Of a stretch of DNA of 64,000 bases, positions 25,719 through 34,703 are shown piece by piece (position 1 is the first letter of the stretch; the number at the start of each line of letters is the position of its first letter). Source of the stretch: Alkalispirochaeta alkalica DSM 8900 (GTDB taxonomy: Bacteria; Spirochaetota; Spirochaetia; DSM-27196; Alkalispirochaetaceae); NCBI RefSeq assembly GCF_000373545.1, contig NZ_KB891701.1:1-64000 (forward strand). Reading direction: 5' to 3'. The position numbers and the translations under genes are program-made. Below the pieces are notes generated by a model. That model searched no databases. It saw only the letters and a program-made list of their open reading frames with translations, and was not told the origin of the DNA.

Positions 25719-25765
25719 CCACCCCTGGCGGTTCATCGCCTTCCCGGGCACTCTCGCGGGCGCCC
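25590..25765 (+). repeat. Direct repeat, 3' end of metY and terminator (copy 2)
   Basis: Second copy of the repeat at 24331-24506. Substitutions spoil the terminator stem: GGGCGC has become GGGCAC. It ends next to the converging chemoreceptor gene. Confidence 0.85.
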
Positions 25766-25784
25766 CTCCTTCCCGGCAGACGCC

Positions 25785-27884
25785 TTAGCCGTGCCCGGGC
25801 TCGTGATCATCGGCGATGGTAAAAACCGCCACGTGGTCGTCCACCTTGCGGACACTCTCGATATTCTCGTTCAGCAGGCCCACGGCCTCTTCCACAATCC
25901 GGTGCGTCTCCTCGGCGTGGTCCACCACCTTCTCCGCCGAGGATTCCACCGTCTCGGTGATCTTCACCAGCTGCTCCATATCCCCGACGATCTCCTGGCT
26001 TCCCGAGAGCATCACCCGCGATCCCTCGTGAACCTCCCGGGTGATCTCGCTTATCCCCGCCAGGGCCTGGAGCACCTGGGCGCTCCCTGCAGACTGCTCG
26101 TCGAGGGAACTCTGGATCTGCCCCTCAATAGCGGTAACGACCTCCACGGACTGGACGATCTTCTCGAAGGACTCCCCCGTGTTCCGGGAGAGCCCCACGG
26201 AACCCCCGATCGACTTTTCCAGGTTCCGCAGATTTTCCGAGATGATCTTGGATTGCTGGTTTGAGACCTCGGCGAGTTTTCTGATCTCCTCGGCTACCAC
26301 GGCAAAGCCCCGCCCCGATTCGCCGGCGTGGGCCGCCTCGATGGCGGCGTTCATCGCCAGGAGATTCGTCTGGGAGGCGATGCCCTTGATAATCTTGTTT
26401 GCCTCCATGACGCTCCCCGACTGGTGCGAGAGGGAACTGATCATCTCCTGGAGACTGGCCAGGTCGGTGCTCCCCGAGGATACCACCGATCGAAGCGTCT
26501 CAAACTCCCGGGAGCTGTTCTGCAGAGAGTTTCCGATCGCCCTGATATTCGCCACCATCTCCTCCACCGCCGCAGCGCTCTCCGTACCGTGGGAGGCCAG
26601 GGAGGAAATCTTCTCATCCTGGGTCTCCACGGTTCCCACGATCGCCGTAACCGCCGCGAAGATCTCTGACACCAGACGGGATTGCTGGCCGATCACCTCC
26701 TGCACCTCGTTGGCGATAGCCGTGATATCCCCCGATGCCCGATCGAGATTCTCCAGCGAGGAGAGGAGGGTCCTGCCCTTCTCGTCCGTTACCTGGACGG
26801 CGCGCTGCATCTCCCGTATCAGGGGACGGAGGAAGAGGATAAACGTGTTGAAGTTCACCGCAACCTGGCTGATCTCGTTGCTTCCTGTGGCAGCGAGCTC
26901 GCGATTGACGATCCGGCCCTCGCTCAGGTCCTTCAGACTGCTCCCCAGAAGAACCAGGGGTCGTCCCAGTTTCCGGCCCAGAAAGGTGCTCTGCACCACC
27001 CCCAGCACCCCCGAGATAGCCAGCACCATCAGTAATACCAGGAGAATCTGCCGGAGAATGGGCACGATCACCTCCCGGGCGCTCACCACGGTAACCACCT
27101 GCCACTGGCTTCGATCCAGCTGGTGGATCCTCGCCAGATGGCGCTCTCCACCCAGGGAAGCCATCACCAGACGCGATCCCCAGTCACGCCGGTTCTGGAG
27201 AATCTCTTCCAGGGAACGCCCGATCAGATCGGTATCGGTGTGGAGAATAATCTCCCCCGCTGCATTGGCCACAAAGGTGGACGCGCTCTCGTAGTCGAGC
27301 CGCTGGTTGATCACCTCCAGAAAATCATCGATCCGGCAGTCCACGGCCACCACCCCCTGAGGGGCTCCCCCTTCGTCCAAAGCCCGGGAGGTGGAAAGCA
27401 GCCATTCCCGGGTATTGATATCCTGATAGGGATTCCCCAGGGCGATGGCAGAACCGGCAGCGATCGCCTCGCGATACCAGGGACGGCTGGTGGCGTCGAA
27501 ATCGTCGGGAGGGGTATAGCCCTCGATCAGGAGCTCCCCTCCCGCGTAGCCCGAGTAGACGTAGGTGATGTTGGGGTTCGCCCCGGCAAAGCGGGTGAAG
27601 AGATCCAGCGCCTGGGCGCGGTTCTCGCCGGAACGCATCGCCCCGATCACCCCGGGGTGTTCTGACAGAACGTTCACGGTGTTGTAGATCTCGGTGAAAA
27701 ATCCCTCGATAAAGGTGGAGATCGCGTTGTTTCTCTCCACAATGTAGACCTCGGCCCGATTGGCGTGGGCCCGGTAGAGGGGAATCGCCAGGGCCGCCGC
27801 CAGACCGCAGGAAATCACCGAGAAGGTTATCAGCACGGAAAAGAGGATCTCCTTCCCGATCGTCGTTGTGCGGGATCGCTTCAT
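25785..27884 (-). CDS. Methyl-accepting chemotaxis protein with Cache sensor domain
   Basis: 699 residues. The ATG (MKRSRTTT) has AAGGAG five bases before it. The first helix is [25 protein letters not shown] double-Cache-like periplasmic domain of about 270 residues follows ([58 protein letters not shown]). The second helix is [21 protein letters not shown], then HAMP, then the signalling hairpin with the conserved tip [41 protein letters not shown]. It should signal through CheW/CheA to the flagella. Double-Cache domains bind small molecules such as amino acids or carboxylates. It is divergent from a sugar transporter. Confidence 0.93.
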   Translation of the reverse strand: MKRSRTTTIGKEILFSVLITFSVISCGLAAALAIPLYRAHANRAEVYIVERNNAISTFIEGFFTEIYNTVNVLSEHPGVIGAMRSGENRAQALDLFTRFAGANPNITYVYSGYAGGELLIEGYTPPDDFDATSRPWYREAIAAGSAIALGNPYQDINTREWLLSTSRALDEGGAPQGVVAVDCRIDDFLEVINQRLDYESASTFVANAAGEIILHTDTDLIGRSLEEILQNRRDWGSRLVMASLGGERHLARIHQLDRSQWQVVTVVSAREVIVPILRQILLVLLMVLAISGVLGVVQSTFLGRKLGRPLVLLGSSLKDLSEGRIVNRELAATGSNEISQVAVNFNTFILFLRPLIREMQRAVQVTDEKGRTLLSSLENLDRASGDITAIANEVQEVIGQQSRLVSEIFAAVTAIVGTVETQDEKISSLASHGTESAAAVEEMVANIRAIGNSLQNSSREFETLRSVVSSGSTDLASLQEMISSLSHQSGSVMEANKIIKGIASQTNLLAMNAAIEAAHAGESGRGFAVVAEEIRKLAEVSNQQSKIISENLRNLEKSIGGSVGLSRNTGESFEKIVQSVEVVTAIEGQIQSSLDEQSAGSAQVLQALAGISEITREVHEGSRVMLSGSQEIVGDMEQLVKITETVESSAEKVVDHAEETHRIVEEAVGLLNENIESVRKVDDHVAVFTIADDHEPGHG

Positions 27885-28034
27885 GTTCACTCCTTGCCGA
27901 TGCCCCCTGCCAGAGCATCACCTGGGCCCCCGGGTGAAGAGTTTTGGTGTCAGGATCCTCACCGGAAACATCTCTTATTTCATAGTAGGGGAGAACCAGC
28001 GATGATTCCAGAAAAACCCGGTAAAAATGACAAA

Positions 28035-28059
28035 AAGGTATGACCGGGCATCATACCTT
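28035..28059. promoter_or_regulatory. Inverted repeat, candidate operator of the second sugar transporter
   Basis: AAGGTATGA-n7-TCATACCTT, perfect 9-bp arms. It lies about 75 bases before the predicted -10/-35, with a further half-site (TTCATACTT) near 28105, just in front of the -35. An activator or repressor site is more likely than a terminator; the cognate protein is not obvious. Confidence 0.6.
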
Positions 28060-28110
28060 CGGCTCTCGCCGGAGCAGAAAACCCGCAAAAGATCGCAAGG
28101 AACTTCATAC

Positions 28111-28140
28111 TTGCCGGTTCTCCCGATCGGTCCCTACAAT
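28111..28140 (+). promoter_or_regulatory. Sigma70-type promoter of the second sugar transporter
   Basis: TTGCCG and TACAAT with 18 bases between. An ATG lies six bases after the -10 box and another in frame at 28167, so the first could be used by a leaderless message. Confidence 0.6.
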
Positions 28141-28166
28141 GCCTCATGGTACGAAACGGGGGGCCC

Positions 28167-29063
28167 ATGAAACGAAAACACCTGCCCATGGTGGTGACCT
28201 TCCTCGCTCCCTGCCTTCTTCTCTATGGAGGACTCTTCCTCTATCCGGCGGGTCGGGCCTTTTACGTGAGCCTCTTCGACTGGAGCGGCTTCACCGCCGA
28301 CATGCGGTTTATCGGCCTGGGGAACTTCCAGGAACTCCTTCGGGACCGTCATTTCTGGCGGGTTGTCATGGCCAACAGTTTCGGCATCATCTTCTTCGGG
28401 GGGATCCTCACCTTCGCCATCGCCTTTTTCCTGAGCGGCCTCATCGCCACCGGTCCCAGGGGCAAGGGCTTCATGCGGGGGCTGATCTACTTCCCCTCAA
28501 TCATCAACCCCGTGGCGGTGGCGATCCTCTGGTCGTTCATATACAACCACCAGTACGGTCTGCTCAACGGCTTCTTGCGCGCCATCGGCCTGGGTCACAT
28601 CCAGCCCACCTGGACCGCTCCGGAGACGCTCTTCTGGGCGATTCTGGTTGCTCTGGTATGGATGTACTCGGGATTCTATTTTGTCATTCTCTCGTCGGCC
28701 CTGGAGCGGGTGCCGCCCGATCAGATCGAATCGGCCAGAATCGAGGGCGCCTCGGAGGTGCGGATCTTCTTCTCCGTGAAAATTCCCATGATCTGGGATG
28801 TGCTGATCACCACCATCATCTACTGGTGTATCGCTGCGGTGAAGGAGTTCTCCCTCCTCTACGCCTGGGGAGGCGGCGTGGACGTTCCCCAGGCGGGCGC
28901 CCAGAACCTGGCCACCTATATGTATATCACCGCCTTCGGACGGCGTGTCACCATGTACCGCATGGGCTACAGCACCGCCATGGGCGTGGTGATGTTTCTG
29001 ATCGTGGTGGCCTTCTACCTGGTGATCACCAGGGTAACAAAGCGGGATGAGATCCAATACTGA
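28167..29063 (+). CDS. Carbohydrate ABC transporter permease, UgpA/MalF type
   Basis: 298 residues starting MKRKHLPMVVTFLAPCLLLYGG; an in-frame ATG seven codons earlier is possible if translation is leaderless. Six helices are predicted. The EAA loop reads PPDQIESARIEGASEVRIFFSVKIPMIWDVLI. It has GLVCL-type membrane sequence throughout (FLSGLIATGPRGKGFMRGLIYFPSIINPVAVAILWSFIYN). The operon order is permease, permease, binding protein, unlike the order at 7.6 kb, and again no ATPase is present. Confidence 0.9.
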   Translation: MKRKHLPMVVTFLAPCLLLYGGLFLYPAGRAFYVSLFDWSGFTADMRFIGLGNFQELLRDRHFWRVVMANSFGIIFFGGILTFAIAFFLSGLIATGPRGKGFMRGLIYFPSIINPVAVAILWSFIYNHQYGLLNGFLRAIGLGHIQPTWTAPETLFWAILVALVWMYSGFYFVILSSALERVPPDQIESARIEGASEVRIFFSVKIPMIWDVLITTIIYWCIAAVKEFSLLYAWGGGVDVPQAGAQNLATYMYITAFGRRVTMYRMGYSTAMGVVMFLIVVAFYLVITRVTKRDEIQY

Positions 29064-29105
29064 TCTGCCGGGCGCCGCGGGGCCGCCAGGCGGAAGGGAG
29101 TGACT

Positions 29106-29951
29106 GTGGCTGGACGAATCGGGAAACTGACCTGGTGGGAGATCTTCGCGCGGGCCCTGCTCTATCTCTGGTGCGGCTTCTCGATTTTCGTCTTTCTCTG
29201 GGTGATTAACAGCTCCCTCAAGACGAACCGGGAGTTCTTCAGCAATATCTGGGCGCTCTTCTCCACACCCCAAACGGCAAACTACGAGAAGGTCTGGGTC
29301 ACCTACCAGCTGGGCCGGTACTTTATCAACTCCCTGCTCCTGGTTCTTCCCTCGGTGCTGGCTCTCCTGGCGATCAGCGCCCCCGCCGCCTACGTTCTCG
29401 CCCGCATTCCCTTTCCCTTCCGGGAGGGGCTCACGCGAATCGTCTCCTTTGGCATGGGCATACCCTACCAGCTCCTGCTGGTGCCGCTCTTTTTTCTGCT
29501 CTTCCGCCTGGGTTTGATCAACAATCTCCTGGGACTCATCCTGGTCTACGTGGCCCTCTCGGTGCCCTTCACGGTCTTTCTTCTGTTGGGATACTTCCGG
29601 ACGCTCCCCAGGACGCTGGAGGAGGCCGCCGAGATCGACGGCTGCGGACCGATCCGAACCTTCTTTCAGATCATGCTTCCCCTGGCCCGAAACGGCCTGG
29701 TCGCTGCGGCGGTGCTCAACTTCGTGGGGCTCTGGAACGAGTTTCTGCTGGCCCTCACCTTTCTGAACCGCCAGTCCCTCTATCCCCTCTCCCGGGGACT
29801 CTACGCGTTGCAGGGAAGTCTCCAGTATACCGGAGACTGGGTCTCCCTCTTTGCAGCCTTCACCCTGGTGGTAATCCCCACTTTTCTTTTGTTTATTCTC
29901 CTTTCCCGCACCATCGTGGCCGGTATGACCATGGGAGCGGTGAAGGAATAA
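29106..29951 (+). CDS. Carbohydrate ABC transporter permease, UgpE/MalG type
   Basis: 281 residues from a GTG with GGGAG five bases before it; a GTG two codons earlier is an alternative. The first helix is LLYLWCGFSIFVFLWVINSSLK. The loop 'TNREFFSNIWALFSTPQTANYEKVW' follows, and the EAA motif is TLEEAAEIDGCGPIRTFFQIMLPLARNG. It should pair with the preceding permease in the inner membrane. Confidence 0.9.
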   Translation: MAGRIGKLTWWEIFARALLYLWCGFSIFVFLWVINSSLKTNREFFSNIWALFSTPQTANYEKVWVTYQLGRYFINSLLLVLPSVLALLAISAPAAYVLARIPFPFREGLTRIVSFGMGIPYQLLLVPLFFLLFRLGLINNLLGLILVYVALSVPFTVFLLLGYFRTLPRTLEEAAEIDGCGPIRTFFQIMLPLARNGLVAAAVLNFVGLWNEFLLALTFLNRQSLYPLSRGLYALQGSLQYTGDWVSLFAAFTLVVIPTFLLFILLSRTIVAGMTMGAVKE

Positions 29952-29968
29952 AAAATGGAGGTACCGGA

Positions 29969-31282
29969 ATGAAGAAACGAACCATACTTGCGGCGTGTCT
30001 GATCGCAACGGTCCTGGCTGCGCCCCTCTTTGCGGGAGGGCAGCGGGAGAAGGTCCAGGAGGATGTGCTGGAGTACGCCTCCATGTGGAACCCCGGGGAA
30101 CCCCAGGCGGTGTACATGGAAGAGATGGCACGAAAGTTCGAGGCCGAGACGGGGATCCGCGTGGATATCAGCTTCGCCGGACGCGACGTACTCACCAAGA
30201 TCCGCAGCCGCATCCTCATGGGAGATGTCCCCGACATCGTGGAACAGGATTTCAGCGAGCTCGCCGGCGCCTTTTTGCGCAACGACGGCATCCTGGTCCA
30301 ACCCCTGACGGATTTTTTCTACCAGACTCCCGGCCCCGAGGGACAGCCCACCATGATGGATCTCTTCGACGAGAACGTGATCACCCTCTACGCTCATAAC
30401 AACGAGATCTACTTTTTCCCCTACGAGTTCATCACATCGGGCTTCTTCTACGACAAAACCCTCTTCGCCGAACAGGGTCTCTCGGCCCCCCGGACCTGGG
30501 ACGAGTTCATCCAGGTGAACCGCGATCTGAAAGCTGCAGGGATTCCGCCCCTGGCGCTGGATGGAAATATCTCCTTCTATAACGCCTACTACTACTACTG
30601 GGCCCTGACCCGCGTGATGGGACCGGGACACCTGGCCCGCGCCGCCGGGGACCGCACCGGAAAAACCTGGGATGAGCCGGGATACCTGGAGGCGGCACGA
30701 ATGGTCTACCAGCTCAGCGCGGGGGGAGAAAACTTCTTCCAGCCCGGTTATGCCGGAAGCAACTATCCCGCCGCCCAGGCCGACTGGGCCCTGAACCGTT
30801 CGGGGTCGATTCTCTGCGGAACCTGGATTCCTTCGGAAACCCGGGAACAAACCGTCGATGGCTTTGAGGTGGGGTTCTACCCCTTCCCGGAAGTCCCCGG
30901 CGGCGCTGGATCGGTGGGTGATGTCGAGGCCTATCTGATCGGCTTCGCCGTTCCCGTGGAAGCCAAGAACCCCGAAGCAGCCCGGGAGTTCATGCGCTTC
31001 ATCAGCCGCAAGGAACACGCCAACCAGCTGGCCCGGGACACGATCAACATTGCAGCACGCACCGATGCTGCCTACCCCCGGTTGCTTGAGGGGGTCCGCC
31101 CTACCCTGGAAGGGGCCCAGCGCTTCCACGTCTCCTACGACGGGGTGATGCAACTCTATCCCGAGTGGTTTGCCAACGTTTTTTACCCCGTGGATAACGC
31201 CCTAGTCTTCGGGAACATCACGCCCGAGGAGTTTATCTCCCGCATGAAGGCCGACACGATCGCCTTCTGGCGAAACCGCTAG
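29969..31282 (+). CDS. Carbohydrate ABC transporter solute-binding protein (family 1)
   Basis: 437 residues. GGAGG lies seven bases before the ATG. The signal peptide LAACLIATVLAAPLFAGGQREK shows the same 'FAGG..E' end as the binding protein at 7.7 kb. The mature protein contains VLEYASMWNPGEPQAVYMEEMARKFE, a DVPDIVEQDFSELAGAF segment and PRTWDEFIQVNRDLKAAG, as in the family-1 sugar-binding group. The substrate is unknown; the NahK-like kinase and two-component pair nearby hint at an amino sugar or oligosaccharide. Confidence 0.9.
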   Translation: MKKRTILAACLIATVLAAPLFAGGQREKVQEDVLEYASMWNPGEPQAVYMEEMARKFEAETGIRVDISFAGRDVLTKIRSRILMGDVPDIVEQDFSELAGAFLRNDGILVQPLTDFFYQTPGPEGQPTMMDLFDENVITLYAHNNEIYFFPYEFITSGFFYDKTLFAEQGLSAPRTWDEFIQVNRDLKAAGIPPLALDGNISFYNAYYYYWALTRVMGPGHLARAAGDRTGKTWDEPGYLEAARMVYQLSAGGENFFQPGYAGSNYPAAQADWALNRSGSILCGTWIPSETREQTVDGFEVGFYPFPEVPGGAGSVGDVEAYLIGFAVPVEAKNPEAAREFMRFISRKEHANQLARDTINIAARTDAAYPRLLEGVRPTLEGAQRFHVSYDGVMQLYPEWFANVFYPVDNALVFGNITPEEFISRMKADTIAFWRNR

Positions 31283-31294
31283 CGCTTCCCCCGC

Positions 31295-31320
31295 AGGAGG
31301 CGGCCTCCGGGCCGTCTCCT
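31295..31320 (+). terminator. Stem-loop after the binding-protein gene
   Basis: An 11-bp stem with one G-U pair (AGGAGGCGGCC / GGCCGTCTCCT) and a four-base loop. No T-run follows. It lies twelve bases past the stop and just before the next kinase gene. Confidence 0.55.
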
Positions 31321-31321
31321 G

Positions 31322-31330
31322 TGATAGAAT
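31322..31330 (+). promoter_or_regulatory. Extended -10 element (TGATAGAAT)
   Basis: TG-n-TAGAAT ending eight bases before the kinase ATG. If used, the mRNA would be almost leaderless; no ribosome site is visible. Confidence 0.4.
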
Positions 31331-31338
31331 AACCCCAG

Positions 31339-32841
31339 ATGTTCTACCTCATTCTCGCTTATCTGCTCTTCGCCCTGGTGGTGTTGCTCCGGCACAGAAA
31401 AACCCTGAACATCCTCTGGTTCCTCATGATGCCCCTGGGGATCTGCCTGGCCCTGCTGGGACTGCTCTTTTTTACCGAATACATCTCCTACGCCAACTTC
31501 ATCATGAACCCCCTCTTTGGCGGAGAGAATCTCCTGATATGGCGGCTCAACTATTATCTGAACCTCTCGGTCTTCGGCATGTACCGTCTCATGAACCTGG
31601 GCATAACCCTCTATCTTCTGGGAGCTCTGGGATACCCCCTCTCGTTTCATCCGAACCGGTCCGTGCGGACCGGAGGATATCTGATGATGCTCATCATCGC
31701 GGGGGCGATTCTCCTGAACGACCCCGCCCTGCTCCAGATGCTCTTTCAACCCCACACGATCTTTCACGCGATTCCCCGGGTTCTCTCGACGCTCTATCTC
31801 TACAACTCCCTGCTGCGCTGGCTTATCCGCATCTCCCTCACGGGGAGTGCCCTCCTCATGGGATACATCCACCTGAAAACACCGTCGATATTCAAGAAGC
31901 AATCACTCCTCATTATTGGCGGCATCATGCCGATCCACGTCCTGGTGGTGGTTCTCTTTTTCTGGTTTCCCAGCCACTCCATCCATATCTGGCGCTTCTC
32001 CACGCTGAAACATGTCAGCCTGCCCTATACGCGGGTGCTGGCATCGTCGATCGTGCTGCTCTCGTTTCTCTCCATGGCGGCCCTGATCTATACCGCCCTG
32101 GTCTACAACTCCTTCGAGCTGAAGACGATCCAGCGCCGGCGGGCCTTCCAGGCCACCATGAAGACCGCCCACAGCGGCATCAGAATATTCTCCCACTCCA
32201 TCAAGAACCAGTTCATCGCGATCCGGCTTCTGGCCGAACAGGGATTGCTCCAGGAGGCCCCGGCGACAGCCCCGGGGGAGCTCCCCTCGCCCGCCCCGGG
32301 AGATCGGCTTCAACAGATCCTCTCGATCTGCGAACAATCCATCGCACGGCTCTCGTCGATCCCCGCCCTCCACGACCGGATCACCCTCTCCTGCCAGAAA
32401 GTTACCCTCGATCGGCTTCTGACTCCCCTCGTCATGGAGTTCCCCCAGGTAACCGTGAGCAACCCGATTCCCCAGGCCTCGATCGTGGTGGACGAGCACT
32501 ACTTCGGCGAGATCCTGCGCAACCTCATTGTGAACAGCCAGGAAGCGCTCCTGAACCACCCCGCTCCCCGGATTCACCTCTCCTGCGAACGCAATCTCTC
32601 CCACATCGTGATCCGCGTCACCGACAACGGCTGCGGAATCTCCCGGGAGCACCAGAAGCAGATCTTCAACCCCTTCTTCTCCACCAAGCCCTCGATCCGC
32701 AGCTGGGGACTGGGGCTTGCCTTTTCTCGGCAGCTCGTGGAAGCCTTTGGTGGTGCCCTCCACGTGGAGAGCACCGAAGGAGTGTATACCCGGATGGAAC
32801 TCTATATTCCCGAAGACCGATCGCCCGGAGAGATCCCGTGA
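31339..32841 (+). CDS. Polytopic membrane sensor histidine kinase
   Basis: 500 residues. The N-terminal 260 residues hold about seven hydrophobic helices with only short loops (e.g. LILAYLLFALVVLL, LWFLMMPLGICLALLGLLFF, YLMMLIIAGAILL, SLLIIGGIMPIHVLVVVLFFW), so sensing is probably within or near the membrane. The phosphoacceptor region is IFSHSIKNQFIAIRLLAEQ with His at about H286. ATPase boxes are LRNLIVNSQEALLNH, VTDNGCGIS and NPFFSTKPSIRSWGLGLAFSRQLVEAFGG. It is coupled by GTGA to a LuxR-type regulator. The signal is unknown. Confidence 0.88.
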   Translation: MFYLILAYLLFALVVLLRHRKTLNILWFLMMPLGICLALLGLLFFTEYISYANFIMNPLFGGENLLIWRLNYYLNLSVFGMYRLMNLGITLYLLGALGYPLSFHPNRSVRTGGYLMMLIIAGAILLNDPALLQMLFQPHTIFHAIPRVLSTLYLYNSLLRWLIRISLTGSALLMGYIHLKTPSIFKKQSLLIIGGIMPIHVLVVVLFFWFPSHSIHIWRFSTLKHVSLPYTRVLASSIVLLSFLSMAALIYTALVYNSFELKTIQRRRAFQATMKTAHSGIRIFSHSIKNQFIAIRLLAEQGLLQEAPATAPGELPSPAPGDRLQQILSICEQSIARLSSIPALHDRITLSCQKVTLDRLLTPLVMEFPQVTVSNPIPQASIVVDEHYFGEILRNLIVNSQEALLNHPAPRIHLSCERNLSHIVIRVTDNGCGISREHQKQIFNPFFSTKPSIRSWGLGLAFSRQLVEAFGGALHVESTEGVYTRMELYIPEDRSPGEIP

Positions 32842-33536
32842 CCGACGAATCCCCCATCCGCTGCGTCGTCGCCGAGGATTACCCCGAACTGAACCGGATC
32901 TACACGAGCATTCTGAATCACGAACCGGAGATTACCGTCCTGGCGAGCCTTCATTCGGGGGCGGAGCTCCTGGCCTTTGTGGAGCAGGAACAGCCCGATG
33001 TGGTCCTTCTGGATATCGAGATGGAGGAACCCACGGCGGGGATCACCTGCTGCCGGGAGATGCATCGTCGCTTCCCCGACATCCGCGTGGTCTTTCTCAC
33101 CTGTCACGACGAGGAAGAACGCATTCTCTCGGCCTTCGAGGCGGGGGCTATCGATTATATACGAAAAACCGAATCGATGACGGAGATCATCGCGGCGGTC
33201 AGGCGCGCCGGCGGGCGCGACGCGCCCATCCACAGCTACGCCGCCGAGACCTTGCGGCGACACATGCAGAAGGCCGGCCAGTACAAGGAAGAGCTCCAGC
33301 GGTTCACCCAAATCTTCATGACCCTCTCACCGGCCGAGGTGGGCATCCTGCAGCTCCTGCTCCAGGGCTACAAGCAGCGGGAGATCGCCCAGATAAAGCA
33401 TATCGAAGTGGTAACCGTGAAGAGCCACGTGGGGCGGATCCTGAAGAAGTTTCAGCTCCGCCGCACCAGTACGATCGTGGGCCTCATCAGGGAGCTGGAC
33501 GCCCAGGACCTGGTCGCTCAAGCCCGGTCGATCTGA
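32838..33536 (+). CDS. NarL/LuxR-type response regulator
   Basis: 232 residues from a GTG overlapping the kinase stop. The receiver starts IRCVVAEDYPELNRIY, with the phosphorylated Asp in DVVLLDIEMEEPTAG and the switch Lys in DYIRKTESM. The C-terminal helix-turn-helix is TLSPAEVGILQLLLQGYKQREIAQIKHIEVVTVKSHVGRILKKFQ, the LuxR pattern. It probably controls the adjacent sugar transport genes or the kinase gene on the other side. Its last 19 bases overlap the converging kinase gene. Confidence 0.92.
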   Translation: MTDESPIRCVVAEDYPELNRIYTSILNHEPEITVLASLHSGAELLAFVEQEQPDVVLLDIEMEEPTAGITCCREMHRRFPDIRVVFLTCHDEEERILSAFEAGAIDYIRKTESMTEIIAAVRRAGGRDAPIHSYAAETLRRHMQKAGQYKEELQRFTQIFMTLSPAEVGILQLLLQGYKQREIAQIKHIEVVTVKSHVGRILKKFQLRRTSTIVGLIRELDAQDLVAQARSI

Positions 33537-34624
33537 GCAAGCTCCTCCTCGAGCTCCCCCCGGACCGCCTCGATCTGCGAAGCCAGGGCGATCTGCGTGC
33601 GGGCCCGCACCAGATTGTGCTCGTCGTAGGCGGTCTTGAAATAGACGTTCCCTTCCAGGTAATCCGTGAGAAACCGCACCCCCACCTCGTAGGTCATCAG
33701 AAACCCCCCAAAAACCAGATGCTCCCGCTCCAGGGGGGTGAGAAACGCCCCGGCCGAGGAGAGATAGCCCCGGGCCAGGGCCAGGAAGAACTCCCTGTCG
33801 AAACGCACCTTCTCCAGATCCCGCTCGTCCTCGACAGCCCTGGTGGTGGAGGTCCTCACGAGATCTCCAAAATCATAGGGAACCAGGCCGGGCATCACCG
33901 TGTCGAGATCGATCACGCACACCGCCTGGTGAGTCTCCTGATCGATGAGAACGTTGTTCAGCTTTGTGTCGTTATGGGTCACCCGCTCCGGCAGCAGCCC
34001 CTGGCGCTGCAACGACACCAGCCGCGAAGCCTCGTCGTGACGGGAGAGAAAAAACTCGGCCTCGACCCGCACCGCCTCCCTCCGGGGCCGGGGAGCCTCC
34101 GCAAAAACCTGGCGAAACCGCTCCAGCCGCCGGGGCGTATCGTGAAACCCGGGAATCGTCTCGTGAAGCCGCGGACCGGGGAGATCCGCGAGAAGTCGCT
34201 GGAACTCCCCGAAGGCCCGGGCCGCTTCGAAGGCCTGGCGGTGGTTTTCCACCACGTCGTACCCCAGAGCGCCCTCGATAAAATAATAGACCCGCCAGAA
34301 CCCGCCCTGATCGTCCTGGTGGACGGGCGCACCCTCGCGGGTACAGACCACCGTCAGGGCCCGGCGCGAGGACCGCTCCTCGCCGTCCCGGCGCAAGCCC
34401 GCTCCCAGCTCCCGGCAGATACGGTGAATGTTCTCCATAAGTCGGGGAGGATCGGGAAAAACCCGGTGGTTGATCCGCTGCAGGATATACCGCACGGTCC
34501 GGCCCGCCTGGTCCATGGTAACGGCGTAGGTATCGTTAATGTGCCCGCTTCCGTAGGGACAGGCCTCGACAAAATCTCCGGCTACACAAAACCGCTCCAT
34601 CAGAGCCCTGAAATCAACCGCCAC
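33518..34624 (-). CDS. APH-fold sugar kinase, NahK-like (N-acetylhexosamine 1-kinase type)
   Basis: 368 residues from a GTG preceded by GGAGGTGATCC, a near-perfect ribosome site that settles the start. The aminoglycoside-phosphotransferase fold is shown by VTHNDTKLNNVLIDQE (catalytic loop HND..LNN) and VCVIDLDTVMPGLVPYDFGDLVR (metal-binding D.D). The 'CVIDLDTVMPGL..YDFGD' sequence is characteristic of NahK-type proteins, which phosphorylate GlcNAc/GalNAc at C1. The substrate is inferred. It is divergent from a PocR/AraC-type regulator and close to a sugar transporter. Confidence 0.8.
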   Translation of the reverse strand: MAVDFRALMERFCVAGDFVEACPYGSGHINDTYAVTMDQAGRTVRYILQRINHRVFPDPPRLMENIHRICRELGAGLRRDGEERSSRRALTVVCTREGAPVHQDDQGGFWRVYYFIEGALGYDVVENHRQAFEAARAFGEFQRLLADLPGPRLHETIPGFHDTPRRLERFRQVFAEAPRPRREAVRVEAEFFLSRHDEASRLVSLQRQGLLPERVTHNDTKLNNVLIDQETHQAVCVIDLDTVMPGLVPYDFGDLVRTSTTRAVEDERDLEKVRFDREFFLALARGYLSSAGAFLTPLEREHLVFGGFLMTYEVGVRFLTDYLEGNVYFKTAYDEHNLVRARTQIALASQIEAVRGELEEELAQIDRA

Positions 34625-34703
34625 GGATCACCTCCCGAATCGAGCTATACCGGTGATAGTAGCGCCCCCGGGAGGAGATGAACATACAGGTTTCGGGGAA
34701 AAC

